Of a DNA stretch of 64,000 bases, positions 32,401-44,491 are shown piece after piece. A program made the position numbers and the translations under genes. Within the stretch, counting starts at the first letter, position 1. Each line of letters starts with the position of its first letter. Where the stretch lies: contig JAVXUO010002210.1 of assembly GCA_033065855.1 (NCBI GenBank), positions 1 to 64,000 of the forward strand. Reading direction: 5' to 3'. This DNA is from Escallonia rubra (Eukaryota > Streptophyta > Magnoliopsida > Escalloniales > Escalloniaceae). The notes under the pieces were generated by a model that worked only from the letters and a program-made list of their open reading frames with translations, made no database searches and had not been told where the DNA came from.

Positions 32401-35400
32401 ACAAAATCAGAAAGCAAGAGTCAGATCCTCACATGTACTTTGTCTGTTTTAAACCAGCAAAATTGCTTGGAATTGGCCCACTTAATTTGTTAAAGCTGAG
32501 GTCCCTGCAAGAAAAACATCAAGTGTGGCTGTTGTAAGAACTCGTCTTTCAATAAAAAGAACCTGAAGCTGATAATCAGCATGACAACATAATGAACATC
32601 CTAAAGATAGAACGTAAGTAAATGCATTTTCCTGCCCAAGTGACTAAAGAAACCAAAAATTTTCAAGAACTTGTGCTCAATAAACAAATAGAAATTTGAA
32701 CTTCCTAAGAATAGAAATGCAGTTAATTCATTTTCCAGCACAAGTGTCCAAATAAATTTACAAGAGAAGTCGTGCTCCTTTGCAAACTCTTCCCTACAAT
32801 TACGTTATGTTGCCATCAACTGCCTTTTTCTCATAATAACTTTGGTAATGGTTGGATAAGCAGATTAGTTGCATGACTATCTTGTAATACAGGGATCATA
32901 CTTCATACATCACAGTAAGAACATATTTTTGGCATGCTTCAACATTTGAATTAGTCAACACTTATACAAAATTAAGCATACATATGAAGGCAAAGAGACA
33001 TCTGCCTACAAATATATAGCATATTCCAGCTATTGCATCCATAGAGTAAAAGAAGTCATCAATTTAGCTGCAAACTATGAACTTCAGGCCTATAGCAGTC
33101 TTTGGTGGTGCAAAAAGCAAAGAAGAAGAAAAGGTCAAATCTACTGACAAGACTTTCAAAGATGTCATTGTTCCAAGATAATCTGGTAATTCTCCAATGA
33201 TATTACAACTCCTCAATATCCTGCGCAATCAAATATAAGCATGTCACCACAGGGCATTAGCAGTCTCTGACATTCTCTCGCTATTAAGAGCATGTTTGTA
33301 GCATTTAACTCACAGAATCCTAAGGTTCTTCGTGTTATTAAGGGGTGGAAAAGTAGACTGACTTCCATTCAGGTCGCTGATTCTCCTGCATGCTTGAAGC
33401 CAGACACGAGCAAAGATGAAATAACACGCGATGGAGTCACAAGCGTAAAAGTCAAATAGAAGTTAGTACATACAAGTTGGTCAAATTTGTCAGAAGCGCA
33501 ATACCAGAAGGAATCGGCCCATCCATACCACTAGCCTGAATTGCTCTGCCATTCTCGGGTTTTTTAGTTGGTAACAAACAGAAAACAAAACAACAAATGA
33601 GATAACCAAAGATAGGTCAAGGACTTACAGTCTATCAAGATTTGTCCACTTCGCGATAAAATTGGGTATCTTTCCAGTGAAGTGATTATCACTTATCCGA
33701 CTGCATTTCACGCAAATTTAACAGACATATGAATTTGAAGGCACTGAACCCAACCCCCAACCCCCTTTTCTGGAAGGAACTTACAAGTCCTTTAAAGTTG
33801 TCAACTCTGCAAGTGTTTCAGGCAACATGCCACTGAAATTGTTTGATGTGAGACGTCTTCAAACAAAGACAACAATATCAATACGATAATTCAGGACGTT
33901 ATTTAATTTAAATGAAACCACTAAACATGAGAGGAGAACCGACTATAGAAGAGCATGCATTTAGTAGAAGTTCAAATATACTTGCATCACTGAACAAACA
34001 GAAACTTACATTCCCTCTATGCGGGGAAGAGCGCGAAGCTCCGAAGGAATATGTCCAGACAGCTGATTGAAATCCAGGACTCTACACTCAACAAATCAAC
34101 ACCATAAACTATAGGTGAATAAATGGTCTTCCGTATACTACATGAGCATGAAATAGGTCATCAAATCTTACATCTCCTCCAATGTGCTGATGTTTCCAAT
34201 TTCCTTTGGGATTGGACCCGTTAACCGGTTCCCAAGGAGGGAGCTGCAGTAACAACATAATATAATTAGACTCCTTAAAGTTTTGGACACATTCACAGAC
34301 AGACGCACACACTACATACGCCCTCAGAGACATTAGAGAGAATATTAAGGTTGGCACACACATGTTCGTTAGTTGCATGGAACCCCATTCTGGAGGGATG
34401 CTGCCACTGAGGTAGTTGCGGGAGAGGTCCCTGCAACAATTGCAGTGAAGTGCATTATAGTTCAATGATCAGCATGTGCAGAACCATTGCTGCTTAGATT
34501 GTACCTGTGTCCCATCAACATTGCTCTTGCATTTTGGGTCGTGATTAAAAATGCCCAAATGGGTAGCTCAGAAAAATGGCTCTTTAGACCAAGTTGTGAG
34601 GGGGAAGAACTTACAGTACTCGTAGGTAGGGGAGTCCGGCCAATTCTGGTGGGAGCGTGCCTGGAAGACTTTGTCCTTTGAGAAGTCTGCACTTCCAATT
34701 AGCTTCAGTTTACCATTTCATCGATATGGGTGCGTGTTGCATTAGTATGAACAAAACATCTGTGTAATGCGATTTTCTTAGGGAAAATTACAAAAACGTG
34801 GGTATTGGGGTTAAAAATGAGTGGAAGGTGATTTCTTTTTGTAAAATTAACAAAAAGTGGATTATCTTTTGAAAATTTCTGAATAAGGGGGGACTTAAAA
34901 AAAATGGATTTTTTGTTTACCCAAAATACCCTTCCCCCATCTTCCCTTCCAAATTAGACAAACACCTACACATAAAGTCGTGGTTCTAAATCACGTTTTC
35001 GACTTTAAGTAGAAAAAGTGGTTTGAAACCGCGACTTTAAAATAGAAATCGTGATTTTAAACAACTTTTTTAGTGTATATATATATATATATATATATAA
35101 ATGAAAACGTTTTCTACTTAAAGTCGTGGTTCCAAACCGCGATTTTTACTTTAAAGTCGCGGTTTCAAACTGCAATTTTACTTTAAATCTGATTTTGAAG
35201 GGAAGATGGGGGAGGGGTACTTTGGGTAGACAAAAAATGAGGAGTTGAAAAAACCCATTTTTTTTCAACCCCCAACCTTGTTCAGAAATTTCAAAAAGTA
35301 AACCCTTTTTTTCTTAAGTTTTCAAAACAAATCCACCTTTTATAAAATTTTAACCCCAAAACTCACTTTTTTGTAATTTTCCTAATGTCCTTTAGTGACA

Positions 35401-36533
35401 AGCGTTAACTTTATAACGACAAACAAGGATGCAAATTAGCACGATAGATATGAAGGTTGTAACTAACTCTTACGATCCAAAATGTTCCTAATGAAAATTG
35501 TTTTAGACTTTCTCATAAAAAATGTCTCGAATATAAAGGGAAGAGAAACGACTTAATACAACTAACACAACTGAAACTGGAGTGCAAAAAACTTCATTCC
35601 CACTGCTTAGAAAATCTTTTAACTCGTTGGATCCCATTCTTTCTCACTCCAACGTCAATTCGATTCACCACCGTAAAAACTTATTCAACACCTTATCAAT
35701 TGTATGAGTATATAATTAGTTTCTTACCCAATGCAAGACTTGCACAAACAATAAACTCCTTCCATCCCAAATTGTTTAAACATATTTGATTTGTATGCTT
35801 ATTAAGGATATACATCATTTTTTATGAGTTTTAGAAAGAAAGTGGGTCAGGAGAGAGAAAGCGTTGGAATTGAATTGAATGCGAATAAAAAAATAGAATA
35901 AAAAAGTATAAAAATGGTAAACATGTAAAAAAAAATACCTATAGAATCTTTTTTTTTTATAATAAACTAATCAATTTTTTGGAGACAGACGAAAATATGA
36001 TCAATTTTTTTTTGAGATGGAGGGAATAACTTTTACAAGCATGATTCTCTTTTGCGTCCGCGTGTGAGAGAGGGAGAGAGAGAGTCGGTACATGCTAATA
36101 ACATGGCAGACGGAGTTGTTGTTGAAGGTGCAATCACAGGTGAGATTCACGTCTGGGCCGGTGACCCAGTTCGAGTTTTGACCAGTACCGCAAGGATCTA
36201 CACTGAAATCCCAATCTGTCTTCCCCAGTGCGATTGCACTTCGATTCAAAGCTTCCACTGCCACCAACACACATACCCATATGCATAAGTCTACATCAAT
36301 ATACACATTCTATATTTTTACACTAAATACTCGGTGCATCCCCGAGAGGTTAACAACTTTTAAGGGACAACCAAGTGTGCATATATAAACACCAGCCTTA
36401 AATTTGTTGTGTTGTATCCACACGTACCTTCATCAGCTGGCAGAAGAGCAGCTCCAGAGGCAAGAGTGCCGATGAGAACCACAGCCACTGCAGCAACAAT
36501 GAGCCGTGGGATGCACATTTCCTTCTCGTACAT
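26409..36533 (-). CDS. LRR-malectin receptor-like kinase (LRR-VIII-2 family), ~23 exons
   Basis: Exons set by GT-AG borders and phase: 36428-36533 (start plus signal peptide, hydrophobic [15 protein letters not shown]), 36092-36257 ([14 protein letters not shown]), 34615-34686, then about eleven short LRR exons down to 30.9 kb, 30618-30658, 29329-29714 and 28856-29051 (malectin domain, [10 protein letters not shown]), 28274-28420 (membrane helix, [19 protein letters not shown]), 27836-27954, 27504-27714, 27182-27419, 26879-27029, and 26409-26729. The kinase has [21 protein letters not shown] and DFGLAKL, so it is an active-type RD kinase at the plasma membrane. The architecture matches the At1g07650/At1g53430/At3g14840 group. 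All key residues and phases checked are intact, and this looks like a functional host gene. The ligand is unknown. Confidence 0.92.
34778..35385. mobile_element. 608-bp MITE in intron 2 of the receptor kinase
   Basis: The ends TTAGGGAAAATTACAAAAA and TTTTTTGTAATTTTCCTAA are inverted, and similarity extends inward about 60 bases or more (TTGGGGTTAAAA). A clear target duplication is not visible. The centre has repeated AAAGTCGTGGTT / AACCGCGACTTT motifs that can pair, and a (TA)n run. Confidence 0.75.
35386..36091. other. Remaining intron 2 of the receptor kinase
   Basis: AT-rich sequence with no recognisable element apart from poly-A and poly-T runs. A GAGAGAGGGAGAGAG stretch sits just inside the splice donor of exon 2 (36068-36085). 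Confidence 0.6.
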
Positions 36534-36606
36534 GTATGAGTGCTTCAAGAAAATTTTCAAAGGTATGGAAAATGCTTGAATTGTGTGTAAGTGCTGTGGC
36601 CAACTT

Positions 36607-36620
36607 ATGACATATATAGC
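36607..36620 (-). promoter_or_regulatory. Probable TATA box of the receptor kinase
   Basis: On the minus strand CTATATATGTC lies ~80 bases upstream of the chosen ATG (36533), a normal distance for a short plant leader. Confidence 0.5.
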
Positions 36621-37005
36621 CACTTATGCTAGAGTTTGTAGACGAAGACCATAGCTGGTGTTGATTTGTCTTCACGGAAAATGAAAGGACTGTAAAGACT
36701 TGGGAACAAGTCTTGTAGACTTCAGGAGAGAGAGCGAGATATCAAGGAGAGTAAACTGACTTCGGAAGAAGACTTGTAGACTTTAGGATAGAGAGCGAGA
36801 GATCATCGGCGAGTCTTACAATTCAAAGAATAGTGGTCAATTGACCCGTGCATTTCACGGGATGGATCAAAATGGTCACTTCAGATGACTAAAAATGGAA
36901 AGTGAAAGAATGCATTTTAATTAGACATTCATGACGGTATGCCTTCATACGCCTTCAAGGGGTACTGGCACAAACAATAGGCACTATTTGCTATGTTTGT
37001 TTATT
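36621..37005. other. Upstream region of the receptor kinase
   Basis: Holds a direct repeat (AGTCTTGTAGACTTCAGGAG.. near 36710 and AGACTTGTAGACTTTAGGAT.. near 36768), the palindrome GGTCAATTGACC (36834-36845), and CCCGTGCATTTCACGGG (36845-36861). These may be promoter elements. The last nine bases are the target duplication of the 16-kb element. Confidence 0.5.
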
Positions 37006-37579
37006 GGCTTAATCTCAAATATGTACTCTCAAGTTTATCTCAAGTATAACTTTAGTACCTAAGTTTGAAAGTGCGCCAAAGAAGTACTTAATTTTGATAT
37101 AGCGTACCAAATTAAGACCTCAACACGGAGGACGAATTCTGTTTAAACGTCAGAGGGATAGGACTGTCATTATGAAAAAAGGACATAAAATCTGTCCACG
37201 TGGGTTGTCCTTTTGACTCTCTCTCTCTCTCTCCCTCTCCCTCCCTCCCCCTTTCTTCTTTAATTCACACACAGAGATCGCCAGTGACGAAAAAAAGTCA
37301 ATGGAGTTTTAAATTTTATTGATAGATTCACAGTTCTCATTAATTTTTGTATGTATCTGAATTTATATAAATACCCAAAACCCAAAAATAAATGTCATCA
37401 TCTACTGACGCAATTCGTTCAAATCTGTCTCATATCACATAACATTCAAACATGATGCAAATTCAAGCATTGTCGGAATGAAATCGCCGACGATGCCGGT
37501 GATGGAGTCATGTAGGTATTGGGTTATTGCCTTAGTGATTATAGGTTCCTACATTATGGTCAGTGGTGGTGTACAATGT

Positions 37580-37584
<5 letters not shown>

Positions 37585-37631
<47 letters not shown>

Positions 37632-37936
37632 AGAAGAAGAAGAAAGGAGAAAAAATGGGTGATGGGTCTGTGTGTGAGAGAAAGAGAGAGAAAGAAAAAG
37701 AAGGGGGGAGAGAAAGAAGAAGAGGAAGAAGAAGAAAAAAAGAGAGAGAAAGATGGGTGTGGGTCTGCATGAGAGAGAGAGAGAGAGAGAGAAAGAAGAG
37801 AGAAGAAAAGGAAAAAAGAGAGAGAGAAAGTGGGTCTCCATGTATGAGAGAGAGAGAGAGAGGGAGAGAAGGAAAGGAAGGGGAGAGAGAGAGAGAAGAA
37901 GAAGAAGAAGGAGGGAAAAATAGAGAGAAAGTGGGT
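37585..37936. repeat. GA-rich microsatellite, left arm of the 16-kb element
   Basis: Repeats of (GA)n, GAAGAA and GTGGGTCTGCATG-AGAGAG. Frames here (Arg-Glu or Ser-Leu runs) are artefacts. The same unit resumes at 51167 after the inserted LTR element. Confidence 0.95.
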
Positions 37937-38639
37937 CTGCATGTAACACCCCCATACTTTTTTAGAGTTATTTAAAACTTTTAGTAGCGAATATATTTTT
38001 CCTAATGCCGATAATTTTTTTTAACAACTTTTAGCGGCGAATTAAATGTTTACGGATTAGCGTGACCGAACTTTATCGACTAACTTTAGCGACAATTTTT
38101 TTTGAAAAACGTAAGTTATAAATTATAATTAAATGTGGCAAATATAAATGACATTGATTAAGGCATTAGTGGCAATTAGCGAAACAATATCTTGATGAGC
38201 TCTTGGTAATGAAATTCCTTTTAGTTAGCGTTGATATTTTTATTTAGTAACTTTTAGCGACACTTAGTATAGCGGGTTATCTAACCAAACCATTAAAATT
38301 GTTCGAGCATCTAAACTACAGTAAATAACTTATTTGGACCCATTTGCAATAATAGAAAGTTGTGGGTAAAATTATAATACTTAATGAAAGTTATGGTGGA
38401 TTTTTGGTAAATTGCCAACTTAGGGTTTTATATATAAACAAACTATTGGGTCAGCCGTCCTTAGCTTCTATTGGAGACCCTATTGCGGCCAAGAAAGATA
38501 CAGAGAGTTACAAAGAGAGAAAAAGAGGAACGATCGAAGAGAAGTTTTCCGGCGAATTTTTCGGTAAGTTTCTAGCTTTTCCTCTTGTTTATTTCCTGAT
38601 TTATGGGAATGAGAGGCTGGGTTTATGGCCGTGAGTGGA

Positions 38640-40053
38640 GGGCACTGCCTCGTAGGGCAGCATACCGTATGTGTGTTTGAGTGAGAGATCATGTGGGTAT
38701 AAGATTGAGGGAAGGCAGTATATATGGGTTTCCAATGTGTATGAGAAAAAGGAAAGGCTGAAACTCAACGGTGTGAATGTATGTGTTTAGTGCAGCCGTG
38801 GGGTTGGACGAGTGAAAGGCACGGAAGTAGCTGTGATGAAATATGTGTGTGTTTGCAATTGTAGAAAAATTGTGGGTGTTTGGCAGAGAAGAGAATGAAG
38901 ATGTGATAGTGCCGAAAATATGTTGCAATAAATAAAAGTTGGGAGTTTAGAAGTTTAGAAAGGGTTCTTGGCTCATTGGACAGGCTTCGTTTTGGAGATG
39001 GACGAATTCAATGGTGAGGGCCGATGTGTGAACTGCCATGAGGCAGTATATGGGTGATGTTGTGTGTAACCTGTGTGTCTGCGTGAAGGTTGTGTGGATG
39101 TGTAATGGGTTATGCGTAGTATGCATATATGTGCATAGAATGAGGGAGCAATTGTGTGTGTTAGTGTGCGTGAGTGTGTAAACCACAAAAAGGAGAGACC
39201 CACTGCCATGAGGCAGTGGGTGTGGGAGGTGCGTATACTTGATAGTATAGATGTGTGTGAGATTAAAGTGAAATAATGGGTGTGTTGAGTGTGGTGCAGG
39301 TTGGAGTATGTAACAAGAAAGAATATGGTGCAATAGTGAGTGTGGGTGTATATATGTGTGTTGGGTTTTGCAGTTTGTGAGGGAGTGTAGGGGAATGAGT
39401 GTTTATGGGTGCTTGTGTGTGTATTTAGGTGTGAGTAAGGCAATCATAAATGGGTAAAACGGTGGATGCATTAGTGTGTTTGTGGGTGTGTCCGTCAGTG
39501 AGTGTGGGTGTATTTGTGGGTGTATATATGTGTGTTGGGTTTTGCAGTTTGTGAGGGAGTGTAGGGGAATGAGTGTATTTAGGTGTGAATAAGGTAAGCA
39601 TAAATGGGTAAAACAGTGGGTGCATTAGTGTGTTTGTGGGTGTGTCCGTCAGTGAGTGGTGTCTTGTGCGTGTAGCTGTGTGTGTGTGAGTGTAGTGTGA
39701 TTGTGGTGTGAGTGTTTGCATGTGCTGTGTGTGCAGGGTGAGGTGAGGTGAGGTGTTTGAGTGGTTAAATGAAGGAAATACTAAGAGAAGAATAGGGAGA
39801 CCCACTGCCTCACGGCAGTGGGCATGCAAATGGGTAATGTTCTTCTCTTTTTGAACTTGGTGCAAAAGATGGTGAAATGGAGGGAATATAAGTGCTGGGT
39901 GTGTTAATGTGAGTATAAGAGTGTTGGTTATTGTATGTGTTAATGTGAGTATAAGAGTGTTGGTTATTGTATGTGTAATGGAGAAAGAAGTGATGTGAGG
40001 TTTCGGTAAACTGTGAGGGTGCTGCGTGAAGAGAGTGTGCTGTTGAGTGTGGT
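38640..40053. repeat. Internal duplications and hairpins of the solo-LTR-like element
   Basis: A ~170-bp tandem duplication covers TATATGTGTGTTGGGTTTTG (39350 and 39520) and GGGTGTGTCCGTCAGTGAGTG (39483 and 39633). Two perfect short hairpins, CCCACTGCCATGAGGCAGTGGG (39199) and CCCACTGCCTCACGGCAGTGGG (39799), share the same stem with different loops. No gene is supported. Confidence 0.75.
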
Positions 40054-40259
40054 GTATGTTGAGGTTCTTCTTTTTTTTTTTTTTATAACATCGAGAATTG
40101 CATAGATAAAGAGCTCAGTGATGAGCATATTACAGGAAAGAAAAGAATCATGACAGGCCATGATTTAACAGAGTTTTGAACAACCAAAAGAAGAAACAAA
40201 GCATATAAAAGGACCCCCCATGTGTTGATTTATCATTATACATTACAAAATTGGTGGGG

Positions 40260-43200
40260 TCAAGGGCAGGCATCACGTGATAGAAAAATAGTATCAATCC
40301 AGTCTTGATGGACATCAATTCTGGCTTGACAAGCAAACGAAGCGAGGGCCTTAGCCTCCTTAAGCTGTGATTTACTGGCTCTGCAAATACTATAATAATG
40401 GAAAGTAGAGATTATATAGCAAAAGTCATAAAACATGGCTGCCACCGAGTCCATAATATCTTCAGTGTCCGAAATCTGAGAGAGTAAAAAGGAAGAGTCA
40501 GTATATACATCAATGTGAAGAAGGTTTTTTGAAAGGGCCCATTGAGATATAGTTAGTAGGCCTTTCGTAATAGCTGAATAAGAGTCTGATGCTAAGGAAG
40601 AAAATACAGCGGAACCACATCTCTTATGAATTGCAGACATACAGGTCATGCCTATGCCAGTTCTAAGGCTAGACTGGTTGTAAGAAATGGCTAGGAAGAT
40701 ATTTATAGAGTTTCGAAGGTTATAAGAACAAAGAGGGATTTTGGGTTGTATGATGAGAGGGTATTTAGAATTATCAGATAGATACTTGGTTGTAGGTTTG
40801 GTTTTTCGGAGAGAGGTATTGTAGTTGATTATGCTTTCACCCATAAGGATGATCTGTCTGATCGTATATTCTGGCTTATCGTTAGAGTTTCGAAAGATTT
40901 GTTGGTTCCGGTTCAACCATAGGAACCAGATGGTGGAAGTAATGAATGTATTGTAGTAAAGATGTTTGGTGGCGGGAGAAGTGTTGTTGAGCCAAGCAAT
41001 AAGCCAGACTCTAAAGGAGGATCTAACAAGGTCAGTTTTAACGCCTAGAGGGCCGCCATACCAAACAGGCCGAACCTGAGGACAAAGAAAGAACAAGTGA
41101 TCGATAGATTCCTCCTGTAAGTTACACATGGGACATAACGGTGAATCGATAATTTTGAGTTTATGTAGTTTTTCTCGGGTTGGTAGGCGGTTCCAAAGAG
41201 TTTGCCAGAGGAGAAAGGTAATTTTATGAGGGATGGGAAGGGACCATAGGGTGTTCCAAATTGGGGGTTCGATAACATTCACACCTGAGCTTAGGCCTCG
41301 TGCCACTCGTTCATTGTGGGAGTTGGAGTATAGAAGGTTATAGGCAGAGAGAACAGAGAAGTTGCCAGATCGAGTAGGTTTCCATAATTTTTGGTCAGCC
41401 AAAGGATGTTTGGAAAGGTAAATAGCGAGGATTTTGGTGGCTATGTGAGGCGGGAAGAGTTCCCTAACCAAAGCAGTATTCCATGAGTTTTGGGTGATAA
41501 GATCTTTCACCAAAGTAGGATGATTAGGTCGAAGATTTTGAATATCCAAAATGTGATCCAGATTCTCGCCTAGGCCTGGAATCCAATCATCAGACCAAAT
41601 AGATATTTTGGACCCTGTACCTACTTGCCATCGGAGTCCATGATGTAAGACTTGGCGACCCGCAAGAATACTCCTCCAACCCCAAGAAAAGTTACCAATG
41701 GCAGGGCAGTCTTCAAAAACTTGGCGGATACAATACTTGCTGGTCAGGACTCTGGAAAAAAGGCAGTACGGGTCCGTCAGAATTTTCCAACTTGATTTGG
41801 CTAGTAAAGCCAAGTTGAAGAGATGTGTGTCCTTAAAACCAAGACCACCCCTTTCTTTGGGGGCACATAGGGAATGCCAATTGATCCAATGCATACCTTT
41901 TCGGTTATCTTCCCCTGACCACCAGAAGTTGGAAATAACAGAGTTAATCTGTTTACAAACGTATTTAGGGAAAAGATATACCTGCATGTGGTATATAAGA
42001 AGAGCCGAGAGGGTCGATTGAATAAGAGTTGCACGTCCAGCTTTGTTGAGAAGGATACTTTTCCATCCAGCGCATTTTTTGCGAAGCTTTTCAATAAGCT
42101 GATGAAAAAATTCTTTCCGGTGTGTAACGATATCCAGCGTACCACCCAGATATTTACCAAAGGAGTCCAAAATTTTGAAGCCTAAGTATTTGGAGACATG
42201 CTGATAGAGTACAAGGGTGGATGATGGACTTAAGGTGATGGCTGATTTTTTATGGTTGATCAATTGTCCTGAAGCTCCGCAGTAAATGTCTAAAAGCTTT
42301 TTGATAGCTTTGCAAGACATGGAATTTAGCTCTGAAAAGATCAAGGTGTCATCAGCAAAAAATAAATGGTTGATTGGAGGGCTGCGAGGTCCTGCTTTTA
42401 TGCCATTGATGACTCCATGTGTCTTAGCTAAGTTCAATGCTGTAGATAGAGCTTCTGCACAGAGGATGAAGAGATATGGGGAAATCGGATCTCCCTGGCG
42501 TAACCCACAAGTAGGTTTGAAAACTGATGAAGGCGATCCGTTCACTAAAATTTGGTAAGAGACTGAAGTTACACAAGTCATAATGAGATTGATCAAATGC
42601 CATGGGAAATTCATTTTTGTGAGCAAGGCTCGCAGGAAAGCCCAGTTAACACGGTCAAAAGCTTTACTCATATCCATTTTGATTACTCCGAGGTGAAGAG
42701 GGCCTGTACTATGCTTGCGAATCTTGTTTGTGAGCTCTTGGGCAATAAGGAGATTGTCGCTAATGTGGCGTCCATGGACAAAGGCATTCTGTTCTTCAGA
42801 GATGAGAAGGTTGAGGACTGGTTTGATCCTGTTGGCTAGAGTTTTAGCAATCACTTTATATATGGTGTTGCAAAGGGAAATAGGTCGGAAGTCATCTGCA
42901 TTTATCGGTGAAGGTACTTTAGGGATGAGCACAATAAAAGAGTTATTGGCTTCTGTGAGCATATGCCCCGAGCGAAAGAATGACAGAGCTGCCGCAGTGA
43001 TTTGTCGTTCTAAAAAGTGCCAGCAATGCTGATAGACCACTGCAGGAATTCCATCAGGACCGGGAGCTTTGAGAGGATGAATTTGGAATAAGGCTTGCTT
43101 TACTTCTGAAGCAGTATAAGGTCGATTGAGCCACTCTGATTGACGGGAAGGGAGTCTTTTGGTGATAAGGGCCACACTCTGTGATATCGGGGACTGATGC

Positions 43201-44447
43201 TCTGCCATGATGCCCGGGTTGAAGATAGTTTTAAAGTGCTCAACTAAACAGTGAGAAATATCTCCATGAGATTCTAGAAGCTAACTCGAGGCATTGTGTA
43301 AAGCATTGTGTAAAGAAGATATGAAGTTGGATTGTCTTCGAATTAGTGTAGAGGCGTGAAAAAACTTCGTGTTTCGATCCCCGTACTGGAGCCATTTAAT
43401 CCTGGATTTCTGAGCCCAATGTATTTCTTCGCATTCAAGTAACCAAGAGAGTTGTCGTCTAGCATTCTGATCTAATAACTGCGCATCGTGATTTGGCAGA
43501 AGTGACTGGAAATGAGCAATTTGTGCTTGTGTCTGTTGAATTTGAGCGTCAAGATTTCCAAAGCGCTCTTTGTTCCATAACCTCATAATTTCCATCATGA
43601 TTTTTCCCCAGGCCATTACTTTAAACAAAGGAGAGCCAGGGACGAAAGTGGACCAGGCAATCTTAATGATTTGTTGCCCTTGAGGATGCTTAAGCCACAT
43701 AGCATCAAAGCGTTTAGGCCGCGGTAAAAAATGTTGATCAGGTCTGATGATAAGAAGGATGGGGGCATGATCCGAAGTTTGAATTCCTAGGTTACAGATT
43801 TGGGCATTTGGAAATCTTAGAATCCAGTCGGGATTGGCAAAACCACGATCAAGCCTCTCATAGGTACAAGCATTTTCAGTGCGGTTGTTTGTCCAAGTAA
43901 ATGGGGGTCCTACCCATTTTATATCTGTGAGGTGATGCGTGTCTAGGAAGTGTGCCAAAATTTTATGGCCAGGGATACAAAGATGATTTGAACCATATTT
44001 ATCTGATGGAGAGAGAACTTGATTGAAGTCACCGAGTAGCATTAGAGGTAAAGAAATGTGCTCAATGGCTCGAGAAAGTCTAAGCCATGATGCCTGTCTT
44101 TTAGAAAGGTTGGGTTGGCCATAGATAAAGCCCGCCACCCACGGAGAGAGGTTGAGATGCTTAAATTCCACAATAATTAGGAATTTATCAACAAAAATGA
44201 TTGTTCCAGATACATTAGCTGTCCAACCAACCCACAAGTCACCTTTAGTACCAAGAACACCTGTCGGTTCCGTACCAATGAAAGAAGTAAACCCCATTTT
44301 GTGAAACAGGGGGGATACTTGGTTGGGAGGTAGTTTCGTTTCCTGAAGGAAAATACAGTCAGGTTGGTGGGTTCTGGCCAACTTACGAGCTGATCTCACT
44401 GTGAGGGCTTGGCCTAACCCTCAACAGTTCCAGCTAAGAATTTTCAT
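40260..44447 (-). pseudogene. LINE ORF2: endonuclease, reverse transcriptase, RNase H
   Basis: Starts MKILSWNC at 44447. Endonuclease motifs include LQETKLPPNQ, LLGDFNQVL and SDHAPILL. The reverse transcriptase carries FRPISLCNTIYKVIAK, GLRQGDPISPYLF and FADD (42350 region). A zinc-binding zf-RVT segment follows (CPMCNLQEESIDHLFFLCP), then a plant-type RNase H (YTDSSFLL). Two in-frame stops interrupt it: TGA at 44421-44423, nine codons in, and TAG at 43279-43281 between endonuclease and RT. Otherwise the frame is open for ~1,395 codons, so the damage is slight and recent. Confidence 0.93.
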
Positions 44448-44491
44448 TGGGGGCTAAGGGGTTGCTTAGGGGAAACACCCGAAACCCGACA

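Noticed and set aside
37478..37975. 165-codon frame and its antisense partners in GA-rich DNA
   Set aside because: Pure Arg-Glu or Ser-Leu composition from the (GA)n repeat.
38947..39865. Long minus-strand frames rich in His and Thr
   Set aside because: They reflect the TGTG-rich tandem repeats of the LTR-like element; no conserved domain.
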